Source: BTRG01 sp036986275 (lineage in GTDB: Bacteria; Pseudomonadota; Gammaproteobacteria; Acidiferrobacterales; SZUA-150). Taken from it: a stretch of DNA of 34,983 bases. The stretch spans positions 1-34,983 of the forward strand of contig BTRG01000020.1 of assembly GCA_036986275.1 (NCBI GenBank), read 5' to 3'. Every line of letters begins with the position of its first letter. Positions within the stretch are counted from its first letter, which is position 1. A program made the position numbers and the translations under genes. The notes below the pieces were generated by a model. The model worked only from the letters and a program-made list of their open reading frames with translations. It did not search any database and had not been told where the DNA came from. Below are positions 15,193 to 23,803 of the stretch, piece after piece.

Positions 15193-17183
15193 CACATGCT
15201 GATGCAATAAAGCCCGGGAAATTTAACTGGCTTGCGGCATGCACTCTTATTGTCATAGTTCCCTACCTGGGTCAGCTTCCGCTGTGGTTAATATTATGGG
15301 TAAGCGGTATGGTCGCCTGGCGGTACCTGGTGGAACACCATGGCTGGCGTCCGCCGGGCGCTGTCGTCAGGATGACGCTCACGCTCACGGCCAGTTTCAT
15401 CGTCTACAGCCATTATGGAACCTTTCTGGGACGTGATGCCGGCTTGTCTTTATTGTTGATCCTGCTGGGGCTCAAGTTTTTGGAAATCAAGGCCCGCCGT
15501 GACCGCATCCTTATTATCTATATTTGTTATCTGGCCATCCTGGGCGCCTTTTTGTACTCTCAGGATCTTTGGCTGGGGCTGTATTTGATCCTGGCCGTCA
15601 TTATTTCTACTGCTGCCCTGATGCGTGTTCAGGACTATACACTCCCTGCATTGAGGTATTTTCGTTCCGCCCTGGGCATTACACTTCTGGCCTTGCCCCT
15701 CATGGTGATTATGTATCTGTTATTTCCACGCATACAGGGTGGCGTTCCCGGCCTGGCCCTGGGCACGCAGAGCGGTCGCACCGGTTTCTCCGAGTCCATG
15801 CAACCTGGGTCCGTCAGTCAATTGACGAACTCGGAGAAAATTGCTTTCAGGGTATTTTTTGAAAATAACCAAATACCGCCACAGGCCGAGCGTTATTGGC
15901 GTGGCCTGGTGCTCTGGCGGACTGATGGACGCACCTGGACGCAAAGATTTATTTTTCAATCCCATTCTTCAACCTTTACAGGAAAGGGACTGCGTTATGA
16001 CTACCGGATCATGCTTGAACCCCATAACAAGCCCTGGTTATTTTCCCTGGATCTGCCGACAAGTCTGCCAAGGGGGACCGAATTACTACCAGGGTTTGTC
16101 ATCAAATCAGACTCAGACATCACGGAGCGATACCATTATCAATTAAGCTCATATACGCAGTATCAACAATCCGAACAATCACCAGGAGAAAAATTACGTG
16201 CTTTACAGTTACCCGCTATACTGAGTTCACGTGTCCAGTTACTTGCCAATCGCTGGCGTCTTGAATCCACAAGCGATGAAGCCATCGTCAACAAGGCGCT
16301 GACGTATTTTAATCGGGAGGAATTTTACTACACACTGAAACCGCCTTTGCTGGGCGGTGACCCTGTCGATGAATTTCTTTTTGAAAGCCGCCGTGGCTAT
16401 TGTGAACATTTCGCCTCCGCCTTCACGACGCTGATGCGGGCCGCGCAAGTACCGGCACGCGTCGTCGTGGGTTACCAGGGCGGCGACTACAATCCCAGCG
16501 GCAAATATATCGCGGTCAGACAGGCTGATGCCCATGCCTGGAGCGAGGTATGGCTGGAAGGAAAGGGCTGGACACGAGTAGACCCTACCGCGGCCGTGGC
16601 CCCGACACGAATTGAATATGGTCTTGATGCCTTCCGCCGGCTGCGAGCGCTGGGCACGGACACTCACACGCTGTCTGCCTCAGAACTGCAACAGGCCCTG
16701 CGAGCCAACTGGTGGTTTACTTTCAAACTGACACTGGAAACCCGGTGGGATGCGCTGAATGTTCAATGGTTTCGCTGGGTCATGGACTTCGACCATAAGC
16801 GCCAACTTGAATTACTGAAGTCTTTCGGCCAGAAGGAACATAAGTGGGCCTATTTGCTGGCGGGGATGTTTGGGGCACTGTTATTGATCGTGGCCTTGAT
16901 CGCAACCGTCATCCTGCTGCGCCGGCAACGACAGGACCCCGTGCACAGACTGTATACCACGTATTGTCGGCATATGGCCCGATATAACTTTATCCGGCTT
17001 CCCCATGAAGGGGCCTGTGATTTCGCCAAACGAATCAAAACAACATTACCACTGGTTTCGGAGCAAATAGACGCTATCACCGAGGTCTATTCCCGCATAC
17101 GCTATGGAAAGAACGCTCAAAACAGTGATATTCAGCAGCTTCGTAATTTGGTGCGGTCGCTGATTATTCAGAAATCAACGTAG
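15189..17183 (+). CDS. tgpA: TgpA-type membrane transglutaminase
   Basis: A 664-residue inner-membrane protein with three parts. An N-terminal bundle of about six to seven helices (DUF3488, about residues 12-190) comes first. A periplasmic transglutaminase-like domain follows, then one more helix near residue 560 (LLAGMFGALLLIVALIATVIL) and a short cytoplasmic DUF4129-like tail. The catalytic triad is visible as C405 (RRGYCEHFASAF), H449 (ADAHAWSEVW) and D465 (RVDPTAA). TgpA of Pseudomonas aeruginosa is essential, but its substrate is unknown. The ATG at 15189 overlaps the DUF58 stop. A longer frame from 15057 lies inside the DUF58 gene. Confidence 0.92.
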   Translation: MTHADAIKPGKFNWLAACTLIVIVPYLGQLPLWLILWVSGMVAWRYLVEHHGWRPPGAVVRMTLTLTASFIVYSHYGTFLGRDAGLSLLLILLGLKFLEIKARRDRILIIYICYLAILGAFLYSQDLWLGLYLILAVIISTAALMRVQDYTLPALRYFRSALGITLLALPLMVIMYLLFPRIQGGVPGLALGTQSGRTGFSESMQPGSVSQLTNSEKIAFRVFFENNQIPPQAERYWRGLVLWRTDGRTWTQRFIFQSHSSTFTGKGLRYDYRIMLEPHNKPWLFSLDLPTSLPRGTELLPGFVIKSDSDITERYHYQLSSYTQYQQSEQSPGEKLRALQLPAILSSRVQLLANRWRLESTSDEAIVNKALTYFNREEFYYTLKPPLLGGDPVDEFLFESRRGYCEHFASAFTTLMRAAQVPARVVVGYQGGDYNPSGKYIAVRQADAHAWSEVWLEGKGWTRVDPTAAVAPTRIEYGLDAFRRLRALGTDTHTLSASELQQALRANWWFTFKLTLETRWDALNVQWFRWVMDFDHKRQLELLKSFGQKEHKWAYLLAGMFGALLLIVALIATVILLRRQRQDPVHRLYTTYCRHMARYNFIRLPHEGACDFAKRIKTTLPLVSEQIDAITEVYSRIRYGKNAQNSDIQQLRNLVRSLIIQKST

Positions 17184-17187
17184 GGCC

Positions 17188-18537
17188 TTACTTTCCTATA
17201 CAAAAGCCGGAAAAAATCTCTCCCAGCAAATCATCGGCCAGAAATTCCCCGGTAATCTCGCTCAGCGCCTGTTGCGCCAGACGCAACTCTTCGGCCAACA
17301 ATTCACCCGCCCGTGTTGATTCCAGGCATTGCCGGCCTTGCAGCACATGGGCCTGGGCACACTCTATGGCGGTGATATGACGCCGGCGCGAAATAAATAC
17401 GCCTTCGGCTTCAGTCTCAAAACCTGCCAGGGATTTCAGGTGCTCACGCAATACATCACAACCCTTACCCGTAATAACGGATAATGCCAAAGCCCTTTCC
17501 GACTCTCCCTCGACGCGACCCGGGGGACGCCCAGTCAAATCGATTTTGTTTTTAATCAGGGTGTGCGACACGCCTACAGGTAGGTTTGAGATGATTTGTT
17601 CTATGGCTTGTTGCTGTGGTTGATTATCGTCCGAGATAATCAGGATGTGGTCCGCCCGGCTCATGGCCTGATGCGCCCGTGATACCCCTTGTTGCTCAAT
17701 ATCATCCCCGGACTCGCGCAGGCCGGCGGTATCCATAATATGGAGAGGCAGGCCGTCGAGATTAATATATTCACGTAGTACATCGCGCGTGGTCCCGGGT
17801 ATGGCGCTGACGATGGCGCTGTCCTGACCCGATAACATATTCAACAGACTGGATTTACCGGCATTGGGCGGGCCCGCCAGCACCAGCGTAAGGCCGTCAC
17901 GCAGCAGTCGGCCTTGATGTGAGCGATGCAATAAATGCTTTATTTTTTTCTCGATGGCAACAAGATTTTCAGAGACCTGTTTGTCGGCCAGAAAATCAAT
18001 TTCTTCTTCCGGAAAGTCTATGGCTGCCTCAACATAAACACGTAACTGGGTCAGCTCATGGACAATGGCATTGACGGCCTCAGAAAATTCACCCTGCAGG
18101 GAACGCAAGGCAGAGCGCGCCGCGGCATTCGAGCCGGCATCTATTAAATCCGCAACTGCTTCGGCCTGGGCCAGGTCCAGTTTGCCGTTATGAAAGGCCC
18201 GCTCCGAGAATTCACCGGGGCGTGCCTGCCGCGCACCCAACTGCAGACAGCGTCCGACCAGGCTATCCAGTATAACAGGGCCGCCATGGGCCTGTAGCTC
18301 GAGCACGTCCTCACCCGTAAACGAATGGGGTCCTGGAAAATACAAGGCCAGACCCTCATCCAGAATATTACCGTCAGCATCTCTGAAGCCGGCAAATACA
18401 GCATACCTTGGCCGGGGGACCTTACCTAATAGTGATTGCGCTACAGAAGAGGCGCCGGGACCCGATACCCTGACAATCCCCACACCACCTTTGCCTGGCG
18501 GTGTGGCAATGGCAACTATCGTATCATTCAGGGCCAC
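17188..18537 (-). CDS. mnmE: tRNA modification GTPase MnmE
   Basis: MnmE (TrmE) works with MnmG to modify U34 of tRNAs. The 449-residue length is normal. The N-terminal folate-binding domain (DTIVAIATPPGKGGVGIVRVSG; PGEFSERAFHNGKLDLAQAEAV) is followed by a helical domain and a GTPase insert. In the insert, G1 is GPPNAGKS (222-229), G2 is in PGTTRD, G3 is DTAG and G4 is NKID. The C-terminus is the invariant CIGK. It is the last gene of the rpmH-rnpA-yidD-yidC-mnmE series, 6 bases after yidC, and converges on tgpA with only 4 bases between the stops. No terminator is visible between them. Confidence 0.98.
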   Translation of the reverse strand: MALNDTIVAIATPPGKGGVGIVRVSGPGASSVAQSLLGKVPRPRYAVFAGFRDADGNILDEGLALYFPGPHSFTGEDVLELQAHGGPVILDSLVGRCLQLGARQARPGEFSERAFHNGKLDLAQAEAVADLIDAGSNAAARSALRSLQGEFSEAVNAIVHELTQLRVYVEAAIDFPEEEIDFLADKQVSENLVAIEKKIKHLLHRSHQGRLLRDGLTLVLAGPPNAGKSSLLNMLSGQDSAIVSAIPGTTRDVLREYINLDGLPLHIMDTAGLRESGDDIEQQGVSRAHQAMSRADHILIISDDNQPQQQAIEQIISNLPVGVSHTLIKNKIDLTGRPPGRVEGESERALALSVITGKGCDVLREHLKSLAGFETEAEGVFISRRRHITAIECAQAHVLQGRQCLESTRAGELLAEELRLAQQALSEITGEFLADDLLGEIFSGFCIGK

Positions 18538-18543
18538 ACAGAA

Positions 18544-20196
18544 TCAGGACTTGGCGTTAATCATGCGTGTGATTTGCCACTGCTGAGCTATCGATAAAAC
18601 ATTGTTTACTACCCAGTACAATACAAGGCCCGACGGGAAGAACAGGAAAAATAATGTAAACATACCCGGCATCATCAACATGATTTTCTTTTGCAGGGGA
18701 TCCATGGGTGATGGATTCAGAAAATGTTGTGCATACATGGAAATACCCATTAACACAGGTAAAACAAAGTAGGGGTCTGGTGAGGACAGGTCCTGTATCC
18801 ACAAGGCGAAGGGTGCATGGCGCATTTCAACGCTCTCCAGCAATACCCAGTATAAGGCTATGAATACAGGTATTTGCACCAGGATGGGCAAACATCCGCC
18901 AAGCGGGTTAATTTTTTCAGTTTTATAGATTTCCATCATGGCCTGATTAAAACGTTTCTTGTCATCACCAAAGCGCTCCTTCAGGCTTTGTATTTTTGGT
19001 TGCACACGCTTCATATGGGCCATGGATTTGTAACTTGCCGCCGACAGGGGGAAGAAGATCAGCTTTATAATCATAGTCAGCAGAATTATGGCGGCGCCCC
19101 AGTTGCCAACCCAGTCATGAATATTGTTGAGCATCCAAAACAGCGGCGCGGATAAAACGGTTAAAATGCCATAATCAATGGTGAGTTCCATGCCATCAGC
19201 CAACGGCTCTAGCAGTTTCTGTTCTTTGGGGCCGACATACAATGATGTGCTGAGTTTGCCTGTTTTACCGGCAGCGATAACGGTCGGTTCCAGCTCTTTA
19301 TAACCAATTACATATCGATCTTTGCCGAGGGCATTACTATAGAAACGGCTTTTAGTTTCGGGTGCCGGCATTAGTGAGCCCACAAAATAGTGCTCCATCA
19401 TGGCAACCCAGCCACCCACAACGTCTCTATTTAACGGTGCCTCCGCCATATCAGAGAAATGTATCTTTTCGTAATGCTCCTCCGGGGTATAGATGGCGCC
19501 ACCGATATACGTCGGCAAAGTAAACAGACCGCGTTCTTTTTCTTTGGCTCGACGCAACAGCTGGGTATAAAGATAGCCTTCCCAGACACGATTCGTTCTA
19601 TTCACTATTTCATACTCGATATCTACCTTATAGCTGTTACGCGCAAACAGATAAGTCTTTCGATACTGAGTGCCGTCTGGGCCTTTCCAAAACAAGGGAA
19701 CACTTAACGTGTCACTCCCTTCAGCCATTTGATACTCGGTTTGTTTTGTACGATAACGGGTCTTGTGATTTGGGAGTCCACGGCCTTTGCCGATCAGCCC
19801 TCCCTGGTTAATGTATACGGTCTCGGGGTTTTCATTGAACAGCTCAAAAGGCTGGTCGGGTTTGTCGGAGGAGATGGCATATTTTCTCAACTTCCAGCTA
19901 CGGATGTCACCACCTTGTGTGTCTATTAACACATCCAGGACATCCGTTACTACACGCACGCGTGTGCCACTTTCCATGGATTCTATTGGCACCGCAGCTT
20001 GTGAGCCGGTGTTCTCTGGCGCCGAAGGCAGGGAGGTTTCCGTTGTGGGCCCTGGGACGGTTTGAGGCCCTTGTGAGGTAGTTGCGGTGTCTGTTATTGC
20101 CTGGTTATCAGGTGCGTATTGCTGCTGCCAGGCCTGCCACAACATCATAAGGACAGCCGCCAGTGCTGCATATAAAATAAATCGTTGTTTATCCAT
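18544..20196 (-). CDS. yidC: Membrane protein insertase YidC
   Basis: YidC (Oxa1 family) inserts and folds inner-membrane proteins. The ATG at 20196 gives 550 residues beginning MDKQRFILYAALA, the usual gammaproteobacterial N-terminus with the first helix. The large periplasmic domain spans about residues 60-335. The conserved insertase core follows, with FFPLSAASYKSMAHMKRVQPK, INPLGGCLPILVQIPVFIALY and FPSGLVLYWVVNN. The frame extends upstream to 20256, but that part lies in yidD. The start overlaps the yidD stop by 8 bases and no clear ribosome site is seen, which suggests coupling to yidD translation. Confidence 0.97.
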   Translation of the reverse strand: MDKQRFILYAALAAVLMMLWQAWQQQYAPDNQAITDTATTSQGPQTVPGPTTETSLPSAPENTGSQAAVPIESMESGTRVRVVTDVLDVLIDTQGGDIRSWKLRKYAISSDKPDQPFELFNENPETVYINQGGLIGKGRGLPNHKTRYRTKQTEYQMAEGSDTLSVPLFWKGPDGTQYRKTYLFARNSYKVDIEYEIVNRTNRVWEGYLYTQLLRRAKEKERGLFTLPTYIGGAIYTPEEHYEKIHFSDMAEAPLNRDVVGGWVAMMEHYFVGSLMPAPETKSRFYSNALGKDRYVIGYKELEPTVIAAGKTGKLSTSLYVGPKEQKLLEPLADGMELTIDYGILTVLSAPLFWMLNNIHDWVGNWGAAIILLTMIIKLIFFPLSAASYKSMAHMKRVQPKIQSLKERFGDDKKRFNQAMMEIYKTEKINPLGGCLPILVQIPVFIALYWVLLESVEMRHAPFALWIQDLSSPDPYFVLPVLMGISMYAQHFLNPSPMDPLQKKIMLMMPGMFTLFFLFFPSGLVLYWVVNNVLSIAQQWQITRMINAKS

Positions 20197-20437
20197 TTGT
20201 TTGAGTATTGTTAGGGCTTTTAGTTTTTCCGGGAACGGGATCATACCCTCCCACATGCCACGGGTGACAGTGACCCACTCGTCTGATGCTCAGCAAAAAA
20301 CCGCGCCAAACGCCGTGACCCTGTATGGCCTCGATAGCATATTGAGAACAGCTGGGCTCGAATCTGCAGTGACGGCCGAGAAACGGACTCAGAAAAAGAC
20401 GATAAATCTTGATGAATACAATCAATAAATACTGCAT
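20189..20437 (-). CDS. yidD: Membrane protein insertion efficiency factor YidD
   Basis: An 82-residue YidD, membrane-associated through an amphipathic N-terminal segment (LIVFIKIYRLFLSPFLG). The diagnostic cysteine-rich core CRFEPSCSQYAIEAI and GHCHPWHVGGYDPVP is complete. YidD assists YidC-dependent insertion. The gene overlaps rnpA by 16 bases at its start and yidC by 8 bases at its end, so three genes are stitched together in different frames. Confidence 0.96.
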   Translation of the reverse strand: MQYLLIVFIKIYRLFLSPFLGRHCRFEPSCSQYAIEAIQGHGVWRGFLLSIRRVGHCHPWHVGGYDPVPGKTKSPNNTQTNG

Positions 20438-20844
20438 AATTCTGCCGCTCTACCCAGGTCTTTTGACAAAGAGTCACGTAGTTCCGTGTGTGCCTGATTT
20501 GCTGCGGCCGCTTTGACTACCACCACAATGTCTCTGCCAACCAGACCCTTCTGATGGTGGCGGAAAAAATCTCGTATCAGGCGTTTGATACGATTTCGCT
20601 CAACTGCCCTAAGCGACACTTTTCGGGAAACCGCCATGCCCAGTCTGGCATACTGCAACCGGTTCGCGACGGCATACACATTGAAAAAGCGGCTGCGTGA
20701 AAGGGGCCCCTTTAACATGGCCTGTTGAAATACGCTCGCTTCTGACAGCCGATGGTGTTTAGAAAATCGGCAATCGTGCGCGGGATCAGGCGCTGAGTGT
20801 GGTGCGGCCTTTGGCACGGCGTGCACGAATGATTGCGCGTCCAC
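20422..20844 (-). CDS. rnpA: Ribonuclease P protein component
   Basis: The protein subunit of RNase P. The signature RAVERNRIKRLIRDFFR (about residues 80-95) and the N-terminal HRLSEASVFQQ and GMAVSRKVSLR segments identify it. The frame open from a GTG at 20844 gives 140 residues, longer at the N-terminus than the roughly 120 usual. Other possible starts are GTG at 20826 and 20817. All three lie inside rpmH, out of frame. There is no ATG, GTG or TTG between the rpmH stop and the first conserved residues, so an overlap with rpmH seems unavoidable. No ribosome site is obvious for any of the three. Confidence 0.94.
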   Translation of the reverse strand: MDAQSFVHAVPKAAPHSAPDPAHDCRFSKHHRLSEASVFQQAMLKGPLSRSRFFNVYAVANRLQYARLGMAVSRKVSLRAVERNRIKRLIRDFFRHHQKGLVGRDIVVVVKAAAANQAHTELRDSLSKDLGRAAELCSIY

Positions 20845-20920
20845 CGGCAGTTTTCATGCGAGCGCGAAAGCCATGGCTGCGCTTACGCTTGATAACACTG
20901 GGCTGAAATGGTCTCTTCAT
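20786..20920 (-). CDS. rpmH: 50S ribosomal protein L34
   Basis: Translating the minus strand from the ATG at 20920 gives a 44-residue, very basic protein. It starts MKRPFQPSVIKRKRSHGF and ends RAKGRTTLSA, the complete and unmistakable L34 sequence. It is the first gene of the rpmH-rnpA-yidD-yidC-mnmE unit and is preceded by a good promoter (20961-20989). Its 3' part overlaps the start of rnpA by at least 32 bases. Confidence 0.98.
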   Translation of the reverse strand: MKRPFQPSVIKRKRSHGFRARMKTAGGRAIIRARRAKGRTTLSA

Positions 20921-20960
20921 CGTTCTCTCTCAGGGCTGACTGGTGCCTGATGGGCGAGCA

Positions 20961-20989
20961 AACTTACTGATTACGACTTGGCTTGTCAA
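20961..20989 (-). promoter_or_regulatory. Sigma-70-type promoter of rpmH
   Basis: On the minus strand a perfect TTGACA (plus-strand 20984-20989) is followed after exactly 17 bases by TAAGTT (20961-20966). The -10 box is weak, but the spacing and -35 are ideal, and the rpmH start is 40 bases downstream. The rpmH-dnaA gap (20921-21114) has to hold the divergent dnaA promoter too, but I see no convincing one. Confidence 0.55.
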
Positions 20990-21034
20990 CACGAGGCGTC
21001 CTAAGTTTTTGAATTTTCTTGAAAGAATATTGGC

Positions 21035-21043
21035 TGTGGATAA
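21035..21043 (-). promoter_or_regulatory. DnaA box upstream of dnaA
   Basis: TGTGGATAA, which reads TTATCCACA on the minus strand, matches the consensus DnaA box exactly. It lies about 70 bases before the preferred dnaA start, between rpmH and dnaA. It could serve autoregulation of dnaA or add to the origin. Confidence 0.75.
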
Positions 21044-21114
21044 CTTTTACCGGCAGCGATAGACTGGCCCACTCCTCAATGACAGCGATGAATAATAAAC
21101 AGGGATTACACTCC

Positions 21115-22458
21115 GTGGCACAACCACAACTTTGGGCTAGATGTCTGACCAGACTGGAGGAAGAACTCTCTTCCCAGCAATTTAACACGTGGATACGCCC
21201 ATTGCAGGCGATACAAAAAGGTCAAATCCTAAGCTTGTTCGCGCCCAACCGTTTTGTGATGGAATGGGTCAGAGACCGGTTTGTAGAGAGGATTAGTGAA
21301 ATACTCGAGCAATACGAAGAAAACGGCAAATCAATAAAACTTCAGATATTGGTCGGCAGTCAGAAAACACCCGTCAATAACCTGGTCCCTGCTGTTGTTT
21401 CAGGTCCGGTTCCGGTGAAACGTCAAAATTCGCCTTTGGCTAGTCGTCTCAATGAGAATTTCACCTTTGAAACCCACGTAGAGGGCAAGTCCAATCAGCT
21501 TGCGCGCGCCGCGGCACGACAGGTCGGGGAAAACCCGGCAGGGGCTTATAATCCACTGTTTATTTATGGAGGTGTGGGCCTTGGCAAAACGCACCTTATG
21601 CAGGCGGCTGGTAATCTTGTTATTTCACACAAACCCGAAGCGCGTGTGGCTTATATACATTCGGAGCGTTTTGTCGCTGATATGGTAAGGGCCTTACAAC
21701 ATAATGCCATTAACGAGTTCAAGAATTTTTATCGTAATCTGGATGCTTTATTGATAGACGACATACAATTCTTTGTCGGCAAAGAGCGCTCGCAAGAAGA
21801 ATTTTTTCATACTTTCAATGCCTTAATCGAAGGACAAAAACAAGTTATCATTACGGCTGACCGTTTTCCCAAGGAACTGGCAGGCGTCGAGGAACGCCTG
21901 GTATCGCGCTTTGGTTCCGGGTTGACGGTATCCATTGATCCACCGGAACTTGAAACGCGAGTAGCTATCATCAAAAAGAAAGCTTCCGCGGAAGGTCTGC
22001 ACATCAGTGACGATGTCGCTTTTTTTATTGCCAAGCGTGTACGCTCGAACGTCCGGGAGCTTGAAGGAGCCCTACGCAGGGTTGTTGCCAGCGCCTCCTT
22101 TACCGGCCGGGAGATCGACCTGGACCTGGCCAGTGAAAGCCTGAAGGATTTATTGGCCTTTCAGGAAAGACAGGTCACCATAAACAATATACAAAAAACA
22201 GTGGCTGAATATTATAAAATTCGGGTGTCCGATCTTCATGCCAAATCACGCTCACGGCAGGTTGCCAGACCCAGGCAACTGGCTATGGCATTGGCCAAAG
22301 AACTCACCACCCACAGTCTGCCTGAAATTGGCGATGCCTTCGGTGGACGTGACCACACGACAGTATTACACGCATGCCGAAGAATCGCGGACCTGGTTGG
22401 TGCTGATTCCAGGACACGCGAAGATTACGACAATTTGATACGTACGCTTAGTGTATAA
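21115..22458 (+). CDS. dnaA: Chromosomal replication initiator DnaA
   Basis: DnaA opens the origin and loads the helicase. Domain I is recognised by LWARCLTRLEEELSSQQFNTWIRPLQ and domain III by GGVGLGKTH (Walker A, about residues 152-160), LLIDDIQF and the sensor segments. Domain IV ends in GGRDHTTVLHACRRI, which reads DnaA boxes. I use the GTG at 21115 (447 residues) because the protein then starts just before the conserved LW and an AGGG lies 10 bases upstream. ATGs at 21079 and 21088 and a TTG at 21019 are in-frame alternatives; the ATGs have no visible ribosome site. Confidence 0.97.
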   Translation: MAQPQLWARCLTRLEEELSSQQFNTWIRPLQAIQKGQILSLFAPNRFVMEWVRDRFVERISEILEQYEENGKSIKLQILVGSQKTPVNNLVPAVVSGPVPVKRQNSPLASRLNENFTFETHVEGKSNQLARAAARQVGENPAGAYNPLFIYGGVGLGKTHLMQAAGNLVISHKPEARVAYIHSERFVADMVRALQHNAINEFKNFYRNLDALLIDDIQFFVGKERSQEEFFHTFNALIEGQKQVIITADRFPKELAGVEERLVSRFGSGLTVSIDPPELETRVAIIKKKASAEGLHISDDVAFFIAKRVRSNVRELEGALRRVVASASFTGREIDLDLASESLKDLLAFQERQVTINNIQKTVAEYYKIRVSDLHAKSRSRQVARPRQLAMALAKELTTHSLPEIGDAFGGRDHTTVLHACRRIADLVGADSRTREDYDNLIRTLSV

Positions 22459-22482
22459 AGTTGTCGATATGTCGGGCTGATC

Positions 22483-22491
22483 TGTGGATAA
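22483..22491 (-). promoter_or_regulatory. DnaA box
   Basis: TGTGGATAA is an exact consensus box read on the minus strand (TTATCCACA), 25 bases after the dnaA stop. Confidence 0.75.
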
Positions 22492-22528
22492 GTACATGGA
22501 CAACGAAAACAGGCACATTTAGAACGCC

Positions 22529-22537
22529 TTATGCACA
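22529..22537 (+). promoter_or_regulatory. DnaA box
   Basis: TTATGCACA matches TTATNCACA exactly. It is followed two bases later by the next box in the same orientation, giving an 11-base (one helical turn) repeat. Confidence 0.72.
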
Positions 22538-22539
22538 TC

Positions 22540-22548
22540 TTATACACA
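22540..22548 (+). promoter_or_regulatory. DnaA box
   Basis: TTATACACA matches TTATNCACA exactly. It is a tandem partner of the preceding box on the same strand, with starts 11 bases apart. Confidence 0.72.
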
Positions 22549-22638
22549 ACTAAAAGGACATTAAACTACAGGGTTATTATTTCATCTCACGCATGATTGA
22601 TAAACCGAAACGTGTTTATTAACAGGCTGGGCCTGCCC

Positions 22639-22684
22639 TTATTATTACAACAACAATATATATAATATTTATTTTTATTAAATA
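22639..22684. other. AT-rich tract, candidate DNA unwinding element
   Basis: An almost pure A/T stretch (runs such as AATATATATAATATTTATTTTTATTAAATAA) directly before dnaN and about 90 bases right of the last DnaA box. Such tracts melt first when DnaA oligomerises. It may also hold the dnaN promoter. Confidence 0.5.
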
Positions 22685-22697
22685 ACGACGGAATAAT

Positions 22698-23798
22698 ATG
22701 AAGCTCTCTATAAAACGCGAGCAACTGCTTAAACCATTAAGCCACGTTGCAAGCGTAGTGGAACGCAGACAGACTCTACCCATACTTTCCAATATCTTGT
22801 TTTCTGTTTCAGATGATGAAATAAAACTCACTGGAACAGATCTCGAAGTAGAAGTTTTGGCATTTATGGAAAGAGGTGAAAGTGAGAATGGTGAAATCAC
22901 CTTGCCGGCAAGGAAAATGCTGGATATTTGCCGGGCCTTGCCTGCCGGTGCCGACATCGTTCTAAAAGTTGAGGGCGAAAGGGCAGTAATGAAATCTGGC
23001 AGAAGCCGTTTTACATTACTTACCATGCCTGCTGCAGACTTTCCAAACCTGGAAACCAGCGATTGGGATCTAGAAATAGAGTTGTCACAAAATAATATTA
23101 AAAGGCTTTTCGAGAAAACACAGTTCTGTATGGCTCAGCAGGATGTCCGCTATTATTTAAATGGATTGATGCTGGAGTTTTCGGGAAAACTCATGCGAGC
23201 AGTTGCCACGGACGGACACCGCATGGCCATTAGTGATCTTGAGATGGAAAAGGACTCGACGGTAGAGAAGCAAATTATAGTACCGAGGAAAGGCGTCGTA
23301 GAGCTGGTAAGATCTCTGGAAGACAATGAAGATAAAATTACCTTACAAGTCAGCACAAACCATATAAGGGCAAGGCTCCCAGGAATGGTATTTACGACCA
23401 AGCTTATTGATGGTCGTTTTCCAGACTACAAAAAAGTGATACCAGAAAAACAGACTAAACGCATAAATATTAATAAAGAAGTATTCAGGGACGCACTTAG
23501 TCGGGCAGCGATATTATCGAATGAAAAATACCGCGGCATACGTTTCAGTATTAAGCCGGAGAACATGATTATTTCTGCTCATAATCCTGAGCAGGAGGAG
23601 GCACAGGAGGAGATAGCGATAGAATATATTGGGGAAGAGATGGAAATTGGATTTAACTCCAGCTATATCATAGACGCCGTGGATGCGTTGGATTCAGAAT
23701 GCGTGGAATTTGCCTTGGAAAATTCGAACAGTAGCGGCACGCTGCGAAAACCTGGTGAAGACAAAACCAGCTATGTCGTGATGCCTATGCGGCTTTAA
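22698..23798 (+). CDS. dnaN: DNA polymerase III beta subunit (sliding clamp)
   Basis: The beta clamp encircles DNA and tethers polymerase III and repair enzymes. The 366 residues match the family length and its three-domain plan. The N-terminus KLSIKREQLLKPLSHVASVVERRQTLPILSN, the central FTLLTMPAADFPNL and the C-terminal VVMPMRL (the peptide-binding pocket end) are all present. It follows the probable origin and is 5 bases before recF. It is visibly more AT-rich than the mnm/par genes, as is recF. Confidence 0.98.
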   Translation: MKLSIKREQLLKPLSHVASVVERRQTLPILSNILFSVSDDEIKLTGTDLEVEVLAFMERGESENGEITLPARKMLDICRALPAGADIVLKVEGERAVMKSGRSRFTLLTMPAADFPNLETSDWDLEIELSQNNIKRLFEKTQFCMAQQDVRYYLNGLMLEFSGKLMRAVATDGHRMAISDLEMEKDSTVEKQIIVPRKGVVELVRSLEDNEDKITLQVSTNHIRARLPGMVFTTKLIDGRFPDYKKVIPEKQTKRININKEVFRDALSRAAILSNEKYRGIRFSIKPENMIISAHNPEQEEAQEEIAIEYIGEEMEIGFNSSYIIDAVDALDSECVEFALENSNSSGTLRKPGEDKTSYVVMPMRL

Positions 23799-23803
23799 GT
23801 TTT

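Larger units (their letters stand above)
22459..22697. other. Probable origin of replication (oriC) between dnaA and dnaN
   Basis: This 239-base gap holds three exact DnaA boxes (22483-22491 minus, 22529-22537 plus, 22540-22548 plus). A near-match, TTATACACT on the minus strand, overlaps the end of dnaA at 22450-22458. To the right lies a strongly AT-rich tract (about 22639-22684), a candidate unwinding element ending just before dnaN. A small inverted repeat, CAGGC-TGG-GCCTG, sits near 22624-22636. Position, boxes and AT tract together are the usual signature of an origin, but function is inferred. Confidence 0.75.

Noticed and set aside
20984..21011. Possible plus-strand dnaA promoter using TTGTCA and the following T-rich bases
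   Set aside because: No acceptable -10 hexamer at 16-18 bases; the match is to the rpmH promoter on the other strand.
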